From positions 1 to 49,531 of the forward strand of contig NZ_JALCZA010000036.1 in the NCBI RefSeq assembly GCF_022690765.1: DNA of 49,531 nucleotides, written 5' to 3'. Source of the stretch: Anaeromyxobacter oryzisoli (lineage in GTDB: Bacteria; Myxococcota; Myxococcia; Myxococcales; Anaeromyxobacteraceae). The notes beneath the pieces were generated by a model. It had not been told where the DNA came from. It worked only from the letters and a program-made list of their open reading frames with translations, and ran no database searches. Position numbers and translations under genes: made by a program. This document shows positions 28,116 through 36,348 of this stretch, piece by piece (positions within the stretch are counted from its first letter, which is position 1; each line of letters starts with the position of its first letter).

Positions 28116-28805
28116 ATGAACAAGATCCTCGCCGTCGCGGCCCTGGTGGCCGCCCCCGCCCTGGCGACCGCGCACGATCTCTGGGTCGAGCGCACGCCGG
28201 GAGGCTTCCTCGTCCGCTCCGGCCACCGCGGCGCCGAGGCGCTCACGGTCGACGCCGCGAAGGTGAAGGCGATCCGCTGCCTCGACGCCGGTGGCGCGCA
28301 GAGGGACGTCCTCCAGGCCGCCCGGTTCGCCCCGCGGGAGGTCCGGGTCGCGGCGTCCTGCGCCGCCGTCTCCGTCTTCCACGACGGCGGCTACTGGTCC
28401 CTGACGCCCGATGGGGAGGTGAACCTCCCGAAGAACCAGGCCCAGAGCGTCGTCAGGTCCTGGGCGTCGCGCCAGTACGCGAAGTGGGTGGACGCGAAGA
28501 GCCCGCGCGCCGGCGCCGTGCTCGGCGACGAGCTCGAGCTGGTGCCCGTGACCGAGCTCGGCAGGGCGCGCGCGGGCGACAAGATCACGCTGCGGGTGCT
28601 CTCGGCCGGCCGGCCGGTCCCGGACGCCGTGGTCGCGATCGGCCACCGGCTCATCGGCGACACGGACTCGAAGGGCGAGATCCGCCTCCGGGTCCGGAGG
28701 GCGGGCGTCGAGTCGATCTCGACCTCGATCCGCCGCACCCGCGCCACGCCCGAGGCCGACGCCGAGGTGCTCGAGGCGAGCCTCACGTTCGAGGTCGCGA
28801 AGTGA
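28116..28805 (+). CDS. nikK: NikK-like exported protein of the nickel ECF-type transporter (DUF4198-like)
   Basis: The 229-residue exported protein has a signal peptide (ILAVAALVAAPALATA) that would leave HDLWVERTPGG as the mature N-terminus, matching the AHDLW start typical of DUF4198 proteins found with nickel importers. The body is beta-rich, and its C-terminal half (RAGDKITLRVLSAGRPVPDAVVAI) looks like an immunoglobulin-like fold. The ATG follows GAGGAAAG. The stop overlaps the next start (GTGA). It opens the operon that includes nikM, nikQ, nikO and nikR. It probably binds or delivers Ni(II) on the periplasmic side. Confidence 0.78.
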   Translation: MNKILAVAALVAAPALATAHDLWVERTPGGFLVRSGHRGAEALTVDAAKVKAIRCLDAGGAQRDVLQAARFAPREVRVAASCAAVSVFHDGGYWSLTPDGEVNLPKNQAQSVVRSWASRQYAKWVDAKSPRAGAVLGDELELVPVTELGRARAGDKITLRVLSAGRPVPDAVVAIGHRLIGDTDSKGEIRLRVRRAGVESISTSIRRTRATPEADAEVLEASLTFEVAK

Positions 28806-29263
28806 CCCGCGCCGGAGCGCTGCTCGCCGCCGCCATCGCCGTCCTCGCGCCCGTCGCCGCGGGCGCGCACGAGGTCCTGCACGAGCTCGAGCGGGACCGC
28901 GCGATCTCCTTGAGGGCCTACTTCGCGGACGGCGAGGTGCTCGCCTACGCCCAGTACGAGCTCTACTCGCCCGCCGATCCGAAGATCCCCTACCAGAAAG
29001 GCAGGACCGACCGGAGCGGCTGGCTGTCGTTCGTCCCGGACGTCCCCGGGAAGTGGCGGGTGAAGGTCGTGGACCAGACCGGCCACGGCCTCGACCTGGA
29101 GGTGGACGCGGACGCGGCCCTCGCCGCGCCCCCGGCGCAGGGGAGGTCGGCGCCGGCCTTCACCACCGCCTTCGTCCTTCGCCCGCTCGTCGGCCTCGCC
29201 GCGATCGCCGCCGTCTTCGGGGGCCTCGTCGCCGTGTATCGCCGCAAGGGGACGCGCCCGTGA
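28802..29263 (+). CDS. nikL: NikL-like exported, C-terminally anchored protein of the nickel transporter
   Basis: The protein has 153 residues from a GTG that overlaps the nikK stop. The signal peptide (ALLAAAIAVLAPVAAGA) would leave HEVLHELERDRA, again a histidine at position 1. The middle is an Ig-like beta domain (GKWRVKVVDQTGHGLDLEVD). A C-terminal membrane helix (LVGLAAIAAVFGGLVAVY) is followed by a basic stop (RRKGTRP). This matches NikL-type accessory subunits that replace NikN in some NikM/Q/O systems. The next small gene overlaps it by 4 nt. Confidence 0.75.
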   Translation: MTRAGALLAAAIAVLAPVAAGAHEVLHELERDRAISLRAYFADGEVLAYAQYELYSPADPKIPYQKGRTDRSGWLSFVPDVPGKWRVKVVDQTGHGLDLEVDADAALAAPPAQGRSAPAFTTAFVLRPLVGLAAIAAVFGGLVAVYRRKGTRP

Positions 29264-29433
29264 GGAGGTCGCTCTCGACCGCCCTCGGCCTGGCGGCGCT
29301 GGCGGTCGCCCGCCCCGCCCGCGCCCACCACGGCGTCGCCGCCGTGGGCGTCGAGCAGGCCGAGCAGCAGGGCTCGGAGGGGCTCGAGAGGTTCCGCGCC
29401 GCCTTCACCTTCAGCTACTCGACCCGGCTCTAG
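29260..29433 (+). CDS. 57-residue exported peptide in the nickel operon, starting HH after cleavage
   Basis: A GTG overlapping the nikL stop (GTGA) starts a small frame that ends 2 nt before nikM, so it fits the operon spacing perfectly. The N-terminal 22 residues are a clear signal peptide (RRSLSTALGLAALAVARPARA). The mature peptide would be about 35 residues, beginning HHGVAAVGVEQAEQQGSEG and ending FTFSYSTRL. The two leading histidines suggest metal binding. I do not recognise it. It may be a NikN-like fragment or a new accessory subunit. Confidence 0.7.
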   Translation: MRRSLSTALGLAALAVARPARAHHGVAAVGVEQAEQQGSEGLERFRAAFTFSYSTRL

Positions 29434-29435
29434 CC

Positions 29436-30074
29436 ATGCACGTCCCGGACGGCTTCCTCTCGCCGCAGATCACGATCCCCGCCTACGCGGTGTGGGCGCC
29501 GCTCTGGGCGTGGGCGGCGCGGCGGCACTTCGGCCGGGCCGCGGTGGAGTCCCTCCCGGTGATCGGGACGCTCACCGCGCTCGCGTTCGTGATCCAGACG
29601 ATCATGATCCCGGTGCCCGGGGGGACCTCGACGCACCTCGTCGGCGTGACGCTGCTCGCGCTGCTCTACCACCCGCTCGTCGCGTTCGTGTGCGAGTCGC
29701 TCGTGTTGCTCGTCCAGGCGCTGTTCTTCGGCGCAGGGGGCGTCACCGTGCTCGGCGTGAACGCGCTCGCGATGGGGCTCCTCGGCCCGCTCGCCGGCTG
29801 GCTCGCCTGGAAGGCGCTCCACCGCGTGAACGGGAAGGTCGCGGTGTTCGTGGCGGCGTACGCGTCCATCCAGGTCGCGACGCTCGCCGTCGCGGGCGCG
29901 TTGGGCCTGCAGCACGCCCTCTCGCCCCGCTACTTCCCGCTGCCCGTGGCGGTGGTGCTCCCGGCGATGCTGGTCCCGAGCCTGACCGCCGCCGGCCTCG
30001 CCGAGGGCGCCTACACCGTCTTCGCGCTCTCCCTCCTCCGGAAGGCGAACCTCCGTGGCGTCACGCTGGACTGA
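29436..30074 (+). CDS. nikM: Nickel ECF transporter substrate-binding membrane subunit NikM (CbiM/NikM family)
   Basis: The 212-residue polytopic protein begins with MHVPDGFLSP. The His at position 2, with the free N-terminus, forms the metal site of the CbiM/NikM family. About six to seven membrane helices follow, with conserved segments GGTSTHLVGV and FFGAGGVTVLGVNAL. Both cobalt and nickel variants exist. Nickel was chosen because nikR and the NikK/NikL-type partners are in the operon. The last 20 nt overlap nikQ. Confidence 0.9.
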   Translation: MHVPDGFLSPQITIPAYAVWAPLWAWAARRHFGRAAVESLPVIGTLTALAFVIQTIMIPVPGGTSTHLVGVTLLALLYHPLVAFVCESLVLLVQALFFGAGGVTVLGVNALAMGLLGPLAGWLAWKALHRVNGKVAVFVAAYASIQVATLAVAGALGLQHALSPRYFPLPVAVVLPAMLVPSLTAAGLAEGAYTVFALSLLRKANLRGVTLD

Positions 30075-30627
30075 CCCGCGCGCCAGCCGCGCGCTCGTCC
30101 TCGGCTGGCTCGCCGCGGTCTTCGGCGTCTCGGCGCTCGCGGACCTCCGCGCGCTCGGCGCCGCGGCCGCGGTGTCCCTCCTGGTCTTCCACCGCGGCCT
30201 CGTTCGAAATGTCCGGCGGGCCGCGCGGTCGGCCGTGCCGATCTCGGTCGGCCTCTCGGCCGTGTCGTGGCTCTTCCTGTGGGCCGTCCAGCGGACCCGC
30301 CCCGACGTGGAGCCGTTCGTCGCGCTCGCCCTGCGCACCGCGGTGATCGCGTTCCTCACCTTCGCCGTGCTCGACCGCGTGAACCTGCTCCGCGCGTGCG
30401 AGCCCTGGCCCACGCTGTCGCGCCTCCTGGTCGTCACGCTGGCGCAGATCCACGCGCTGCGGCTCCTCGCCACCGACTCGCTGCAGGCGCTCCGGAGCCG
30501 GCTGGTGCGCAAGCCCGGCCCGCGCGACGTCCTGCGCGGCGCCGGCGGCGTGACGGCGGCGATGGTCACCCTCTCCACCCGCAACGCGCGAGAGATCTCG
30601 GACGCGATGCGCTCGCGAGGCTTCTAG
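30055..30627 (+). CDS. nikQ: Nickel ECF transporter T component NikQ (CbiQ family)
   Basis: This is a 190-residue membrane protein with a GTG start inside the nikM 3' end, preceded by GGAAGG. Four hydrophobic segments occupy the first two thirds (e.g. SVGLSAVSWLFLWAVQ). The cytoplasmic coupling helices contain RLVRKPGPRDVLRGAGG and end in the family signature AMRSRGF, which contacts the ATPase. It is slightly shorter than usual for CbiQ (about 220-260). It couples ATP hydrolysis by nikO to NikM. Confidence 0.88.
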   Translation: MASRWTDPRASRALVLGWLAAVFGVSALADLRALGAAAAVSLLVFHRGLVRNVRRAARSAVPISVGLSAVSWLFLWAVQRTRPDVEPFVALALRTAVIAFLTFAVLDRVNLLRACEPWPTLSRLLVVTLAQIHALRLLATDSLQALRSRLVRKPGPRDVLRGAGGVTAAMVTLSTRNAREISDAMRSRGF

Positions 30628-31410
30628 ATGCCGTTCGAGGTCGCTGGACTCGGGCTCGAGCTGGGCGGTCGGACCGTCCTCTCCGACGTCTCGTTCTCGG
30701 TCCGCCCGGGCGAGCGGGTCGTGCTCCTCGGCGTGAACGGGTGCGGGAAGACCACCCTCCTCAAGGCCCTGGACGGCCTGGTCGCCCCGGGCGCGGGCGC
30801 CATCCGGTACGGCGGTGCCCCGGTCACGCCCGCCGCGCTCGACGACGCGGCGTTCCGCCTGCGGTTCCGCGCCGAGGTGGCGCTCCTCTTCCAGAACGTG
30901 GACGCGATGCTCTTCAACCCGACCGTCGCGGACGAGATCGCCTTCGGCCCGCGGCAGCTCGGGCTCGCCGACGTGGACGCGCGCGTCGCGCGCTGGGCGA
31001 GCGCCTTCGAGGTCGAGGGGTTCCTCGATCGCCCGCCCTTCGAGCTCTCGGGCGGCGAGAAGAAGCGCGTCGCGCTCGCGGCGCTCATGGCGATCGAGCC
31101 GAAGGTGCTCCTCCTGGACGAGGCGACCGCGAACCTCGACCCCGCCTCGGCGGCCCGCCTCGTCGACTTCCTCGGCGCGCTCCCGGGCGCGACCGTCATC
31201 TCCTCGACGCACAACCTCTCGATCGCGGAGGAGCTCGGCGCACGCGCGATCCTCCTCGCCCCCGGCCGCCCCGGCGTCTGCTTCGACGGCCCGACCGCCG
31301 ATCTCCTCGGGGACGAGCGGCTGCTCGCCGAGACCGGGCTCTCGCACCGCCACGGCCACCGCCACGGCGCGACGGCGCACGCCCACTACCACGTCCACGA
31401 TCTCGAGTAG
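30628..31410 (+). CDS. nikO: Nickel ECF transporter ATPase NikO (CbiO family) with His-rich tail
   Basis: The 260-residue ABC ATPase has Walker A GVNGCGKTT (near 34-42), Q loop FQNVDAMLFNPTV, signature LSGGEKKR, Walker B VLLLDEATANLDP and switch histidine in SSTHNLS. The last 25 residues (HRHGHRHGATAHAHYHVHD) contain eight histidines, which is not part of the ATPase fold and could hold or sense nickel. It starts at the base after the nikQ stop. It powers uptake with NikM and NikQ. Confidence 0.93.
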   Translation: MPFEVAGLGLELGGRTVLSDVSFSVRPGERVVLLGVNGCGKTTLLKALDGLVAPGAGAIRYGGAPVTPAALDDAAFRLRFRAEVALLFQNVDAMLFNPTVADEIAFGPRQLGLADVDARVARWASAFEVEGFLDRPPFELSGGEKKRVALAALMAIEPKVLLLDEATANLDPASAARLVDFLGALPGATVISSTHNLSIAEELGARAILLAPGRPGVCFDGPTADLLGDERLLAETGLSHRHGHRHGATAHAHYHVHDLE

Positions 31411-31459
31411 GTTGTCGGGGTGGCCGGCGTCGGCTAGCGTCGCCGGTCACGGAGGACGC

Positions 31460-31876
31460 ATGCTGGAACGCATCGGGGTGTCGCTCGAGGACGAGCTGCT
31501 CGGGAAGTTCGACCGGCTCATCGCCGAGAAGGGCTACGTGAACCGCTCCGAGGCGATCCGCGACCTCATCCGTGACGCGCTCGTCCAGCGCTCCTGGTCG
31601 GAGTCCGACGGCCGGGAGGAGCGGGTCGCGGTCGTGACCCTGGTCTACGATCACGACTCCTCGAGCCTCGCCCAGAAGCTCGCCCATATCCAGCACGAGA
31701 ACCACAAGGCCGTGGTCTCGGCCCTCCACGTCCACCTGGACCCGCACAACTGCCTCGAGGTGCTCGTCCTCCGCGGCCGCGGGAAGGACGTCATCGGCAT
31801 GGGCGAGGGGCTCGTCTCCACGAAGGGCGTGAAGTACGGGAAGCTCGTGCCGGCGACGACGGGGCAGGATTTCTGA
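31460..31876 (+). CDS. nikR: Nickel-responsive ribbon-helix-helix repressor NikR
   Basis: The 138-residue protein starts at ATG 31460, preceded by GGAGG. The RHH DNA-binding domain (ERIGVSLEDELLGKFDRLIAEKGY, RSEAIRDLIRD) is followed by the ACT-like nickel-binding domain. Candidate Ni ligands are the histidines in VVSALHVHLDPHNCLEV, with the family cysteine present, matching the His-His-His-Cys square-planar site of E. coli NikR (H76 from a partner, H87, H89, C95). It likely represses the operon through sites upstream of nikK when nickel is high. Confidence 0.94.
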   Translation: MLERIGVSLEDELLGKFDRLIAEKGYVNRSEAIRDLIRDALVQRSWSESDGREERVAVVTLVYDHDSSSLAQKLAHIQHENHKAVVSALHVHLDPHNCLEVLVLRGRGKDVIGMGEGLVSTKGVKYGKLVPATTGQDF

Positions 31877-31969
31877 CGGCGAAGGGCCCGCGCAGCGAGC
31901 TGCCGCGGCACACGCTGCCAGCCTGCGCGGAGCGGCCCCTCCCTGCGCGAGGAGGACCGCCCGCGCCCG

Positions 31970-34162
31970 CTACCGCGCCGGCGCGGCCGTCGATGCGGGC
32001 ACGAGCGTCGGCGCGGTCTGCACCGCGGCGGCGGCGCGGGTCGCCTGCTCGAGCCGGGGGAGGAGGCCCCGCGCGAAGGCGCCGAGGGCGTCCTTCTTCG
32101 CGCCGAGGGCCCGGAGCGCCGCCGGGAACGGGTGATCCGCCTCGTCGGAGCGGGCGAGCCCGGTCCCGAGCGCGCCGAGCGCGGCGTCGGCCGTCGCGGG
32201 CGGCGCCGCGCGCAGCGCGTCGACCAGCTCGCTGGGCGCGCTCGCCGCGACCTCGGCGAGGGTGTCGGCGATCGCGGCCGCGAGCCTGCCGTCGAGCGCC
32301 GCCGCGGGCGCGAGCTCGACCAGCTTCGCCAGGGCGTCGGGCGCGCCCTCGGCGGCCACGTCGCCGAGCGAGGGCAGCACCGGCGTCGTCCCGCCCGCCG
32401 CCGCGAACCAGAGCCGGCCCATCACCTGGGGATCGGCGGAGATCGCCTCGAGGAAGCCGTGGCGCGCCGTCTCGCTGCCGGGGTCGGAGAGGTACATGGA
32501 CTCCGCGATCGCGAGGCGCAGGGCGGGGTCGGTCTGGGCCCGGAGCGCGTCGCTCAGCGCCGCCACGTTCCGCGGATCCGCGGCCCGGCCGAGCGCGTAA
32601 TAAGTCCCGACCGCCTGCGCGAGCGCCGCCGGCGTCACCGGCGTCCGGGCCGACTCGGGCGCCTTCGCGAGGGCCACCGCCGCCGCGATCGCGCCGGCGC
32701 CCGGCGCGCCGCCGCTCGCCGCCATGGCGCCGCCCAGCGCGTCCACCGCGCGGACCACCTGCGCGTGCCGGCCCGGGTAGTCGTTCACCAGGATCGAGAA
32801 GGCGAGGACCTGGTGCGCCGCGTTCTCGACGTAGCCGGACAGGCTGGTCACGTTCTCGAGGGTGCCCGTCTTCGCGCGGAGGCGGCCGGCCGCCTCCGTC
32901 CCCTCCATGCGCCAGCGGATCGTCCCGTCCCGCCCCGCGATCGGGAGCGAGGAGAGGTACTCGGCCTGGAGCGGGAAGCGCGCGTACACGTGGCGGAGGA
33001 GCGTCACCACCTGGCGCGCGCTGAACCGGTTCGTGTCGTTCAGCCCCGAGCCGTTCTGCATCACGTAGGAGCCGCGCGGGATCCCGGCGCCCTCGAGGAA
33101 GTCCCCGACGGCGGCGACCCCCTTGGCCCAGCTCCCCGGCGCCCCCTTCGCCTCGGCGCCGAGCGTCTCGAGGATCTGCTCGGCGATGAAGTTGTTCGAG
33201 GTCTTGTTGAGCCGGCGGACGATCTCGGCGAGCGACTCCGACTGCGCGACGTACACGAGGCGCGCGGCCGGTGGGGCCACGCCGGCGCGGACGTCCCCGA
33301 CCTTCACGCCGCGCAGCGCGAGGAGCCCCTCGAGGGCGCTCCCGAAGTAGAGCGCCGGCGCGTCGATCTTCCGGCGCGCGGCCTGCGGCCGGCTCCCCAG
33401 GGGGAGGCGCCCCTCGATCACGATCCGCTGCCGGCCGTTCACGAGCTCGGAGGAGATCGTGACGCGCCGGCGCCCCTTCGGCTTGACGGTGGTGGTGCGG
33501 TTCTCGACCACGAACAGGTCGGTCGCGGGCTCGAGCTCGATCCGCCCGCGGGCGCCCACGCGATCGCCCGGGCCGGCGAGCACCGTGACGGTGTTGAAGT
33601 CGAGGGAGAGCGCGCCGGTCGGGGCGAGGTAGGCGCGATCGCCCCCCTCCTGGTCGAACCCGGGGCCGATCTGCGCGGCGTCGAAGAACGAGTCGTCCAC
33701 GACGAGCGCGCCGATCCGGTCGATGCCGAGGTGCCTCAGCTCGCCGGCGATCCCCCAGAGCCGCTCGTTCACGAGGGTCGGGTCGCCCTTGCCGCGGACG
33801 TAGAGCGTCTTCACCGTCCGTCCAGCGACGCCGCCCGGGTCCACCAGGAACTCGGTCGCGAAGCGGTACTCCGGCCCCAGGCGCGCGAGCGCGGCGGCGC
33901 TCGTGAAGAGCTTCACGTTCGACGCGGGGTTCAGGAGGACGTCCGCGTCGCGCGCGTAGAGCACCTTCCCGCTGGCGGCGTCCGCGACCAGGATCCCGGT
34001 CCGCGCGCCGCCGAGCGTCGTCCCCTCGACGATCGCGCGGAGCGCGCCGTCCAGCCCGCCCGGCGCCGGGTCGGCGGCGCGGGAGAGGGAGGGGGCGAGG
34101 GGCAGGAGGAGGAGCGGGAGGATGGCCGCCAGGGAGGGGGCGCGGCGAGCGGGCGAATTCAC
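31970..34162 (-). CDS. dacB: D-alanyl-D-alanine carboxypeptidase/endopeptidase (PBP4/DacB) with C-terminal extension
   Basis: The 730-residue exported peptidase has a signal peptide (LAAILPLLLLPLAPSLSRA). It has the class C penicillin-binding motifs: S81 in SNVK, S322-N324 (SNN), and KTG at 431-433. The DacB domain I insertion lies between the first two motifs (about 90-300). The standard enzyme ends near residue 475. A further 250 Ala-rich residues look like an alpha-helical repeat (HEAT-like) domain that I do not recognise. It trims peptidoglycan in the periplasm. It is monocistronic, divergent from the Fur-family gene. Confidence 0.9.
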   Translation of the reverse strand: MNSPARRAPSLAAILPLLLLPLAPSLSRAADPAPGGLDGALRAIVEGTTLGGARTGILVADAASGKVLYARDADVLLNPASNVKLFTSAAALARLGPEYRFATEFLVDPGGVAGRTVKTLYVRGKGDPTLVNERLWGIAGELRHLGIDRIGALVVDDSFFDAAQIGPGFDQEGGDRAYLAPTGALSLDFNTVTVLAGPGDRVGARGRIELEPATDLFVVENRTTTVKPKGRRRVTISSELVNGRQRIVIEGRLPLGSRPQAARRKIDAPALYFGSALEGLLALRGVKVGDVRAGVAPPAARLVYVAQSESLAEIVRRLNKTSNNFIAEQILETLGAEAKGAPGSWAKGVAAVGDFLEGAGIPRGSYVMQNGSGLNDTNRFSARQVVTLLRHVYARFPLQAEYLSSLPIAGRDGTIRWRMEGTEAAGRLRAKTGTLENVTSLSGYVENAAHQVLAFSILVNDYPGRHAQVVRAVDALGGAMAASGGAPGAGAIAAAVALAKAPESARTPVTPAALAQAVGTYYALGRAADPRNVAALSDALRAQTDPALRLAIAESMYLSDPGSETARHGFLEAISADPQVMGRLWFAAAGGTTPVLPSLGDVAAEGAPDALAKLVELAPAAALDGRLAAAIADTLAEVAASAPSELVDALRAAPPATADAALGALGTGLARSDEADHPFPAALRALGAKKDALGAFARGLLPRLEQATRAAAAVQTAPTLVPASTAAPAR

Positions 34163-34258
34163 ACGGTTCCTTTACCGGATGGCCGGGCGGGTGGACAGGG
34201 CGCGGGGAGGCGTCCCCCGGAGAACCGGACAGGGTGCCGTGGCTATTTCTGACAGGCG

Positions 34259-34288
34259 TTGACACGCTCGCCGGCGTGCCGATAGGGT
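34259..34288 (+). promoter_or_regulatory. Sigma70-like promoter of the Fur-family gene
   Basis: TTGACA (34259-34264) is followed after 18 bp by TAGGGT (34283-34288). Transcription would begin about 34295, at the GTG start at 34297, so the message would be leaderless or nearly so. Confidence 0.6.
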
Positions 34289-34296
34289 GTGCCACT

Positions 34297-34842
34297 GTGA
34301 GAACGGGTCGCACCGACGACCGCGCGCCGGAGCGGGACGAGCGCACGCATCAAGCGCTGGAGCGGTTCGAGCGGTTCCTCCATCAGAAGGAGCTCCGGCT
34401 CACGGAGGCGCGCGCCGCGATCGTGGAGGCCGCCCTCGCCCGCCAGGGGCACTATCCCATCGAGGAGCTCATCGCCGACCTGAAGCAGCGCGGGATCCGC
34501 GGCTCGAAGGCGACGGTCTACCGGACGCTCCCGCTCCTCGCGGAGGCCGGCATCCTGCAGCCCGCCATCGTCGCCGGCGAGTCGAAGAGCTACGAGACCA
34601 CCTTCGGGAAGCAGCACCACGACCACCTGCTCTGCCTCGGCTGCGGCAAGGTGGTCGAGTTCGAGTTCGAGGCCTTCGAGATCCTCGAGAAGGAGGTCGC
34701 GACCCGCTACGGGTTCCGCCTCCGCACGCACCACCACGAGCTGGTGGGCTCCTGCCCCGACTGCCTCGCGAAGGAGGCGGCGAGCTCCGGCGGCGCCGCC
34801 CCCGCGAGCGGCTCGAAGTCGAACGGCTCCGAGGCGGCGTAG
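34297..34842 (+). CDS. Fur/PerR-family metal-dependent transcription regulator
   Basis: The protein has 181 residues from a GTG at 34297. The frame remains open upstream, but the good promoter lies there, so an earlier start is unlikely. The winged-helix domain (RLTEARAAIVEAALARQGHYPIEEL, RGSKATVYRTLPLLAEAG) is followed by the metal-binding domain with KQHHDHLLCLGCGKVVEFEFE and CPDC, giving the two CxxC pairs of the structural zinc site. The 25-residue tail after CPDCLAKEA is disordered. It may regulate iron, zinc or peroxide genes. The sequence alone does not decide between Fur, Zur and PerR. Confidence 0.9.
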   Translation: MRTGRTDDRAPERDERTHQALERFERFLHQKELRLTEARAAIVEAALARQGHYPIEELIADLKQRGIRGSKATVYRTLPLLAEAGILQPAIVAGESKSYETTFGKQHHDHLLCLGCGKVVEFEFEAFEILEKEVATRYGFRLRTHHHELVGSCPDCLAKEAASSGGAAPASGSKSNGSEAA

Positions 34843-34863
34843 ACCACCTTCGCTCGACGCCGA

Positions 34864-36198
34864 CTACGCCGGCGCGTCCTCCTCTATCGGGTCCGCGCGC
34901 GGCCCGACGGGCTCCGCGCCCGGGGTGGCGAGGAGCGCGTCCGCGTCGGGGGTGGGGAGCTCCTGCACCGTCCGGAGCTTGCGCTGGATCGCCCGGCTCC
35001 GGGTGGCGACCGTCTCGAGCGTGGTGGACGCCTCCTGGAGCTTGCGGTCCACCTTCTCGAGGACCTGGCCGAACTTGCCGAACTCGGTCTTCACCGCGCC
35101 GAGCACCTGCCACACCTCGCTCGAGCGCTTCTGGATCGCGAGGGTGCGGAAGCCCATCTGCAGGCTGTTGAGCAGCGCGGCGAGCGTGGTCGGGCCGGCG
35201 GCGACCACCTTGTACTCGCGCTGCAGCAGGTCCGTGAGCCCCGCCCGCCGCACCACCTCCGCGTAGAGCCCCTCGGTCGGCAGGAACAGGATCGCGAAGT
35301 CCGTGGTCGCCGGCGGGTTCAGGTACTTGTCGTGGACGTCGCGGGCGCACCCCTTGACGCGCTGCTCGAGGGCGCGGCTCGCCTCCTCGACCGCCGCGCC
35401 GTCGCCGCGCTCGGCCGCGTCCACCAGCCGCTGGTAGTCCTCGATCGGGAACTTGGCGTCGATGGGGAGCAGGACCTCGGCGCCGTCCGCGTCGTGCCCC
35501 GGGAGCCGGATCGCGAACTCGACGCGCTCCCCGGTGCCCGGCCGCGTCGCGACGTTCGTCGCGAGCTGCTCGGGCGCGAGGAGCTGCTCGAGGAGGCTCC
35601 CGAGCTGCACCTCGCCCCAGGTCCCGCGGAGCTTCACGTTCGCGAGGACGCGCTTCAGGTCGCCGACCCCGTTCGCGAGCGCCTGCATCTCGCCGAGGCC
35701 GCGCTGGACCGCCTCGAGCCGCTCGCCGACGAGCCGGAACGAGTCGCCGAGCCGCTTCTCGAGGGTGCCCTGGAGCTTCTCGTCCACGGTGAGGCGCACC
35801 TGCTCGAGGCGCGCCGCGTTCTCCTCCTGCACCGCCCGGAGGCGCCCGTCCACCGTGGCGCGCAGCGCCTCGAGCCGCTGCTCGACCGCGCCGGTCAGGC
35901 GCGCGAGCTGCGCGGCGAACCCCTCGAGCTGCCCCTTCTGGAGCGCCGCGAGGTCGGTGAGCGTCCGGCGGACCTCCTCCCGGAGCTGGTGCGCGGTCGC
36001 CGACGTCTCGCCGCGGTTCCTCGCGATCTCCTCGCGCAGGGCGCGCTCCTGCCGCTCCTGGGCGCGCCCCAGGCCGTCGAGCCGCTCCTCGAGGCGGGCC
36101 CGGAGGGCGGCCGCCACGCGCGCGGGCAGGAGGAGCAGGAGCGCGGCCGCTCCCGCGAGCACCGCGATCGACGACACGAGCATCGGCAGGTCGGCCAT
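34864..36198 (-). CDS. rmuC: RmuC-family DNA recombination limiting protein
   Basis: The 444-residue protein has an N-terminal membrane anchor (VSSIAVLAGAAALLLLLPA), a long coiled coil (about 35-190) and the RmuC nuclease-like domain from about 195 (LRGTWGEVQLGSLLEQLL) to 400 (GFRTLAIQKRSSEVWQVLGAVKTEF). It has family signatures LPIDAKFPIEDYQRL and FAILFLPTEGLYAE. RmuC limits inversions at short inverted repeats and belongs to the PD-(D/E)XK-like group. The gene converges on the Fur-family gene and is monocistronic. Confidence 0.94.
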   Translation of the reverse strand: MADLPMLVSSIAVLAGAAALLLLLPARVAAALRARLEERLDGLGRAQERQERALREEIARNRGETSATAHQLREEVRRTLTDLAALQKGQLEGFAAQLARLTGAVEQRLEALRATVDGRLRAVQEENAARLEQVRLTVDEKLQGTLEKRLGDSFRLVGERLEAVQRGLGEMQALANGVGDLKRVLANVKLRGTWGEVQLGSLLEQLLAPEQLATNVATRPGTGERVEFAIRLPGHDADGAEVLLPIDAKFPIEDYQRLVDAAERGDGAAVEEASRALEQRVKGCARDVHDKYLNPPATTDFAILFLPTEGLYAEVVRRAGLTDLLQREYKVVAAGPTTLAALLNSLQMGFRTLAIQKRSSEVWQVLGAVKTEFGKFGQVLEKVDRKLQEASTTLETVATRSRAIQRKLRTVQELPTPDADALLATPGAEPVGPRADPIEEDAPA

Positions 36199-36348
36199 GG
36201 GCGAGCCCTCCCCGGCCCGGCGGGCCGGCGGGACCGTTCACCGTACACCGCCGCCCGGACATGGCCGGCGCGCGCGGGGCGAGCGTCCGGGGATGGAGCG
36301 TCATGGCGCCAGCCGGTTGCGTCGCAGCAAGGCGAGCGGGCGTCGCCA

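Noticed and set aside
29436-31410. Cobalt (Cbi) rather than nickel transporter
   Set aside because: The NikM/Q/O families overlap with CbiM/Q/O, but nikR and the NikK/NikL-like genes in the same operon favour nickel, and no cobalamin genes are seen.
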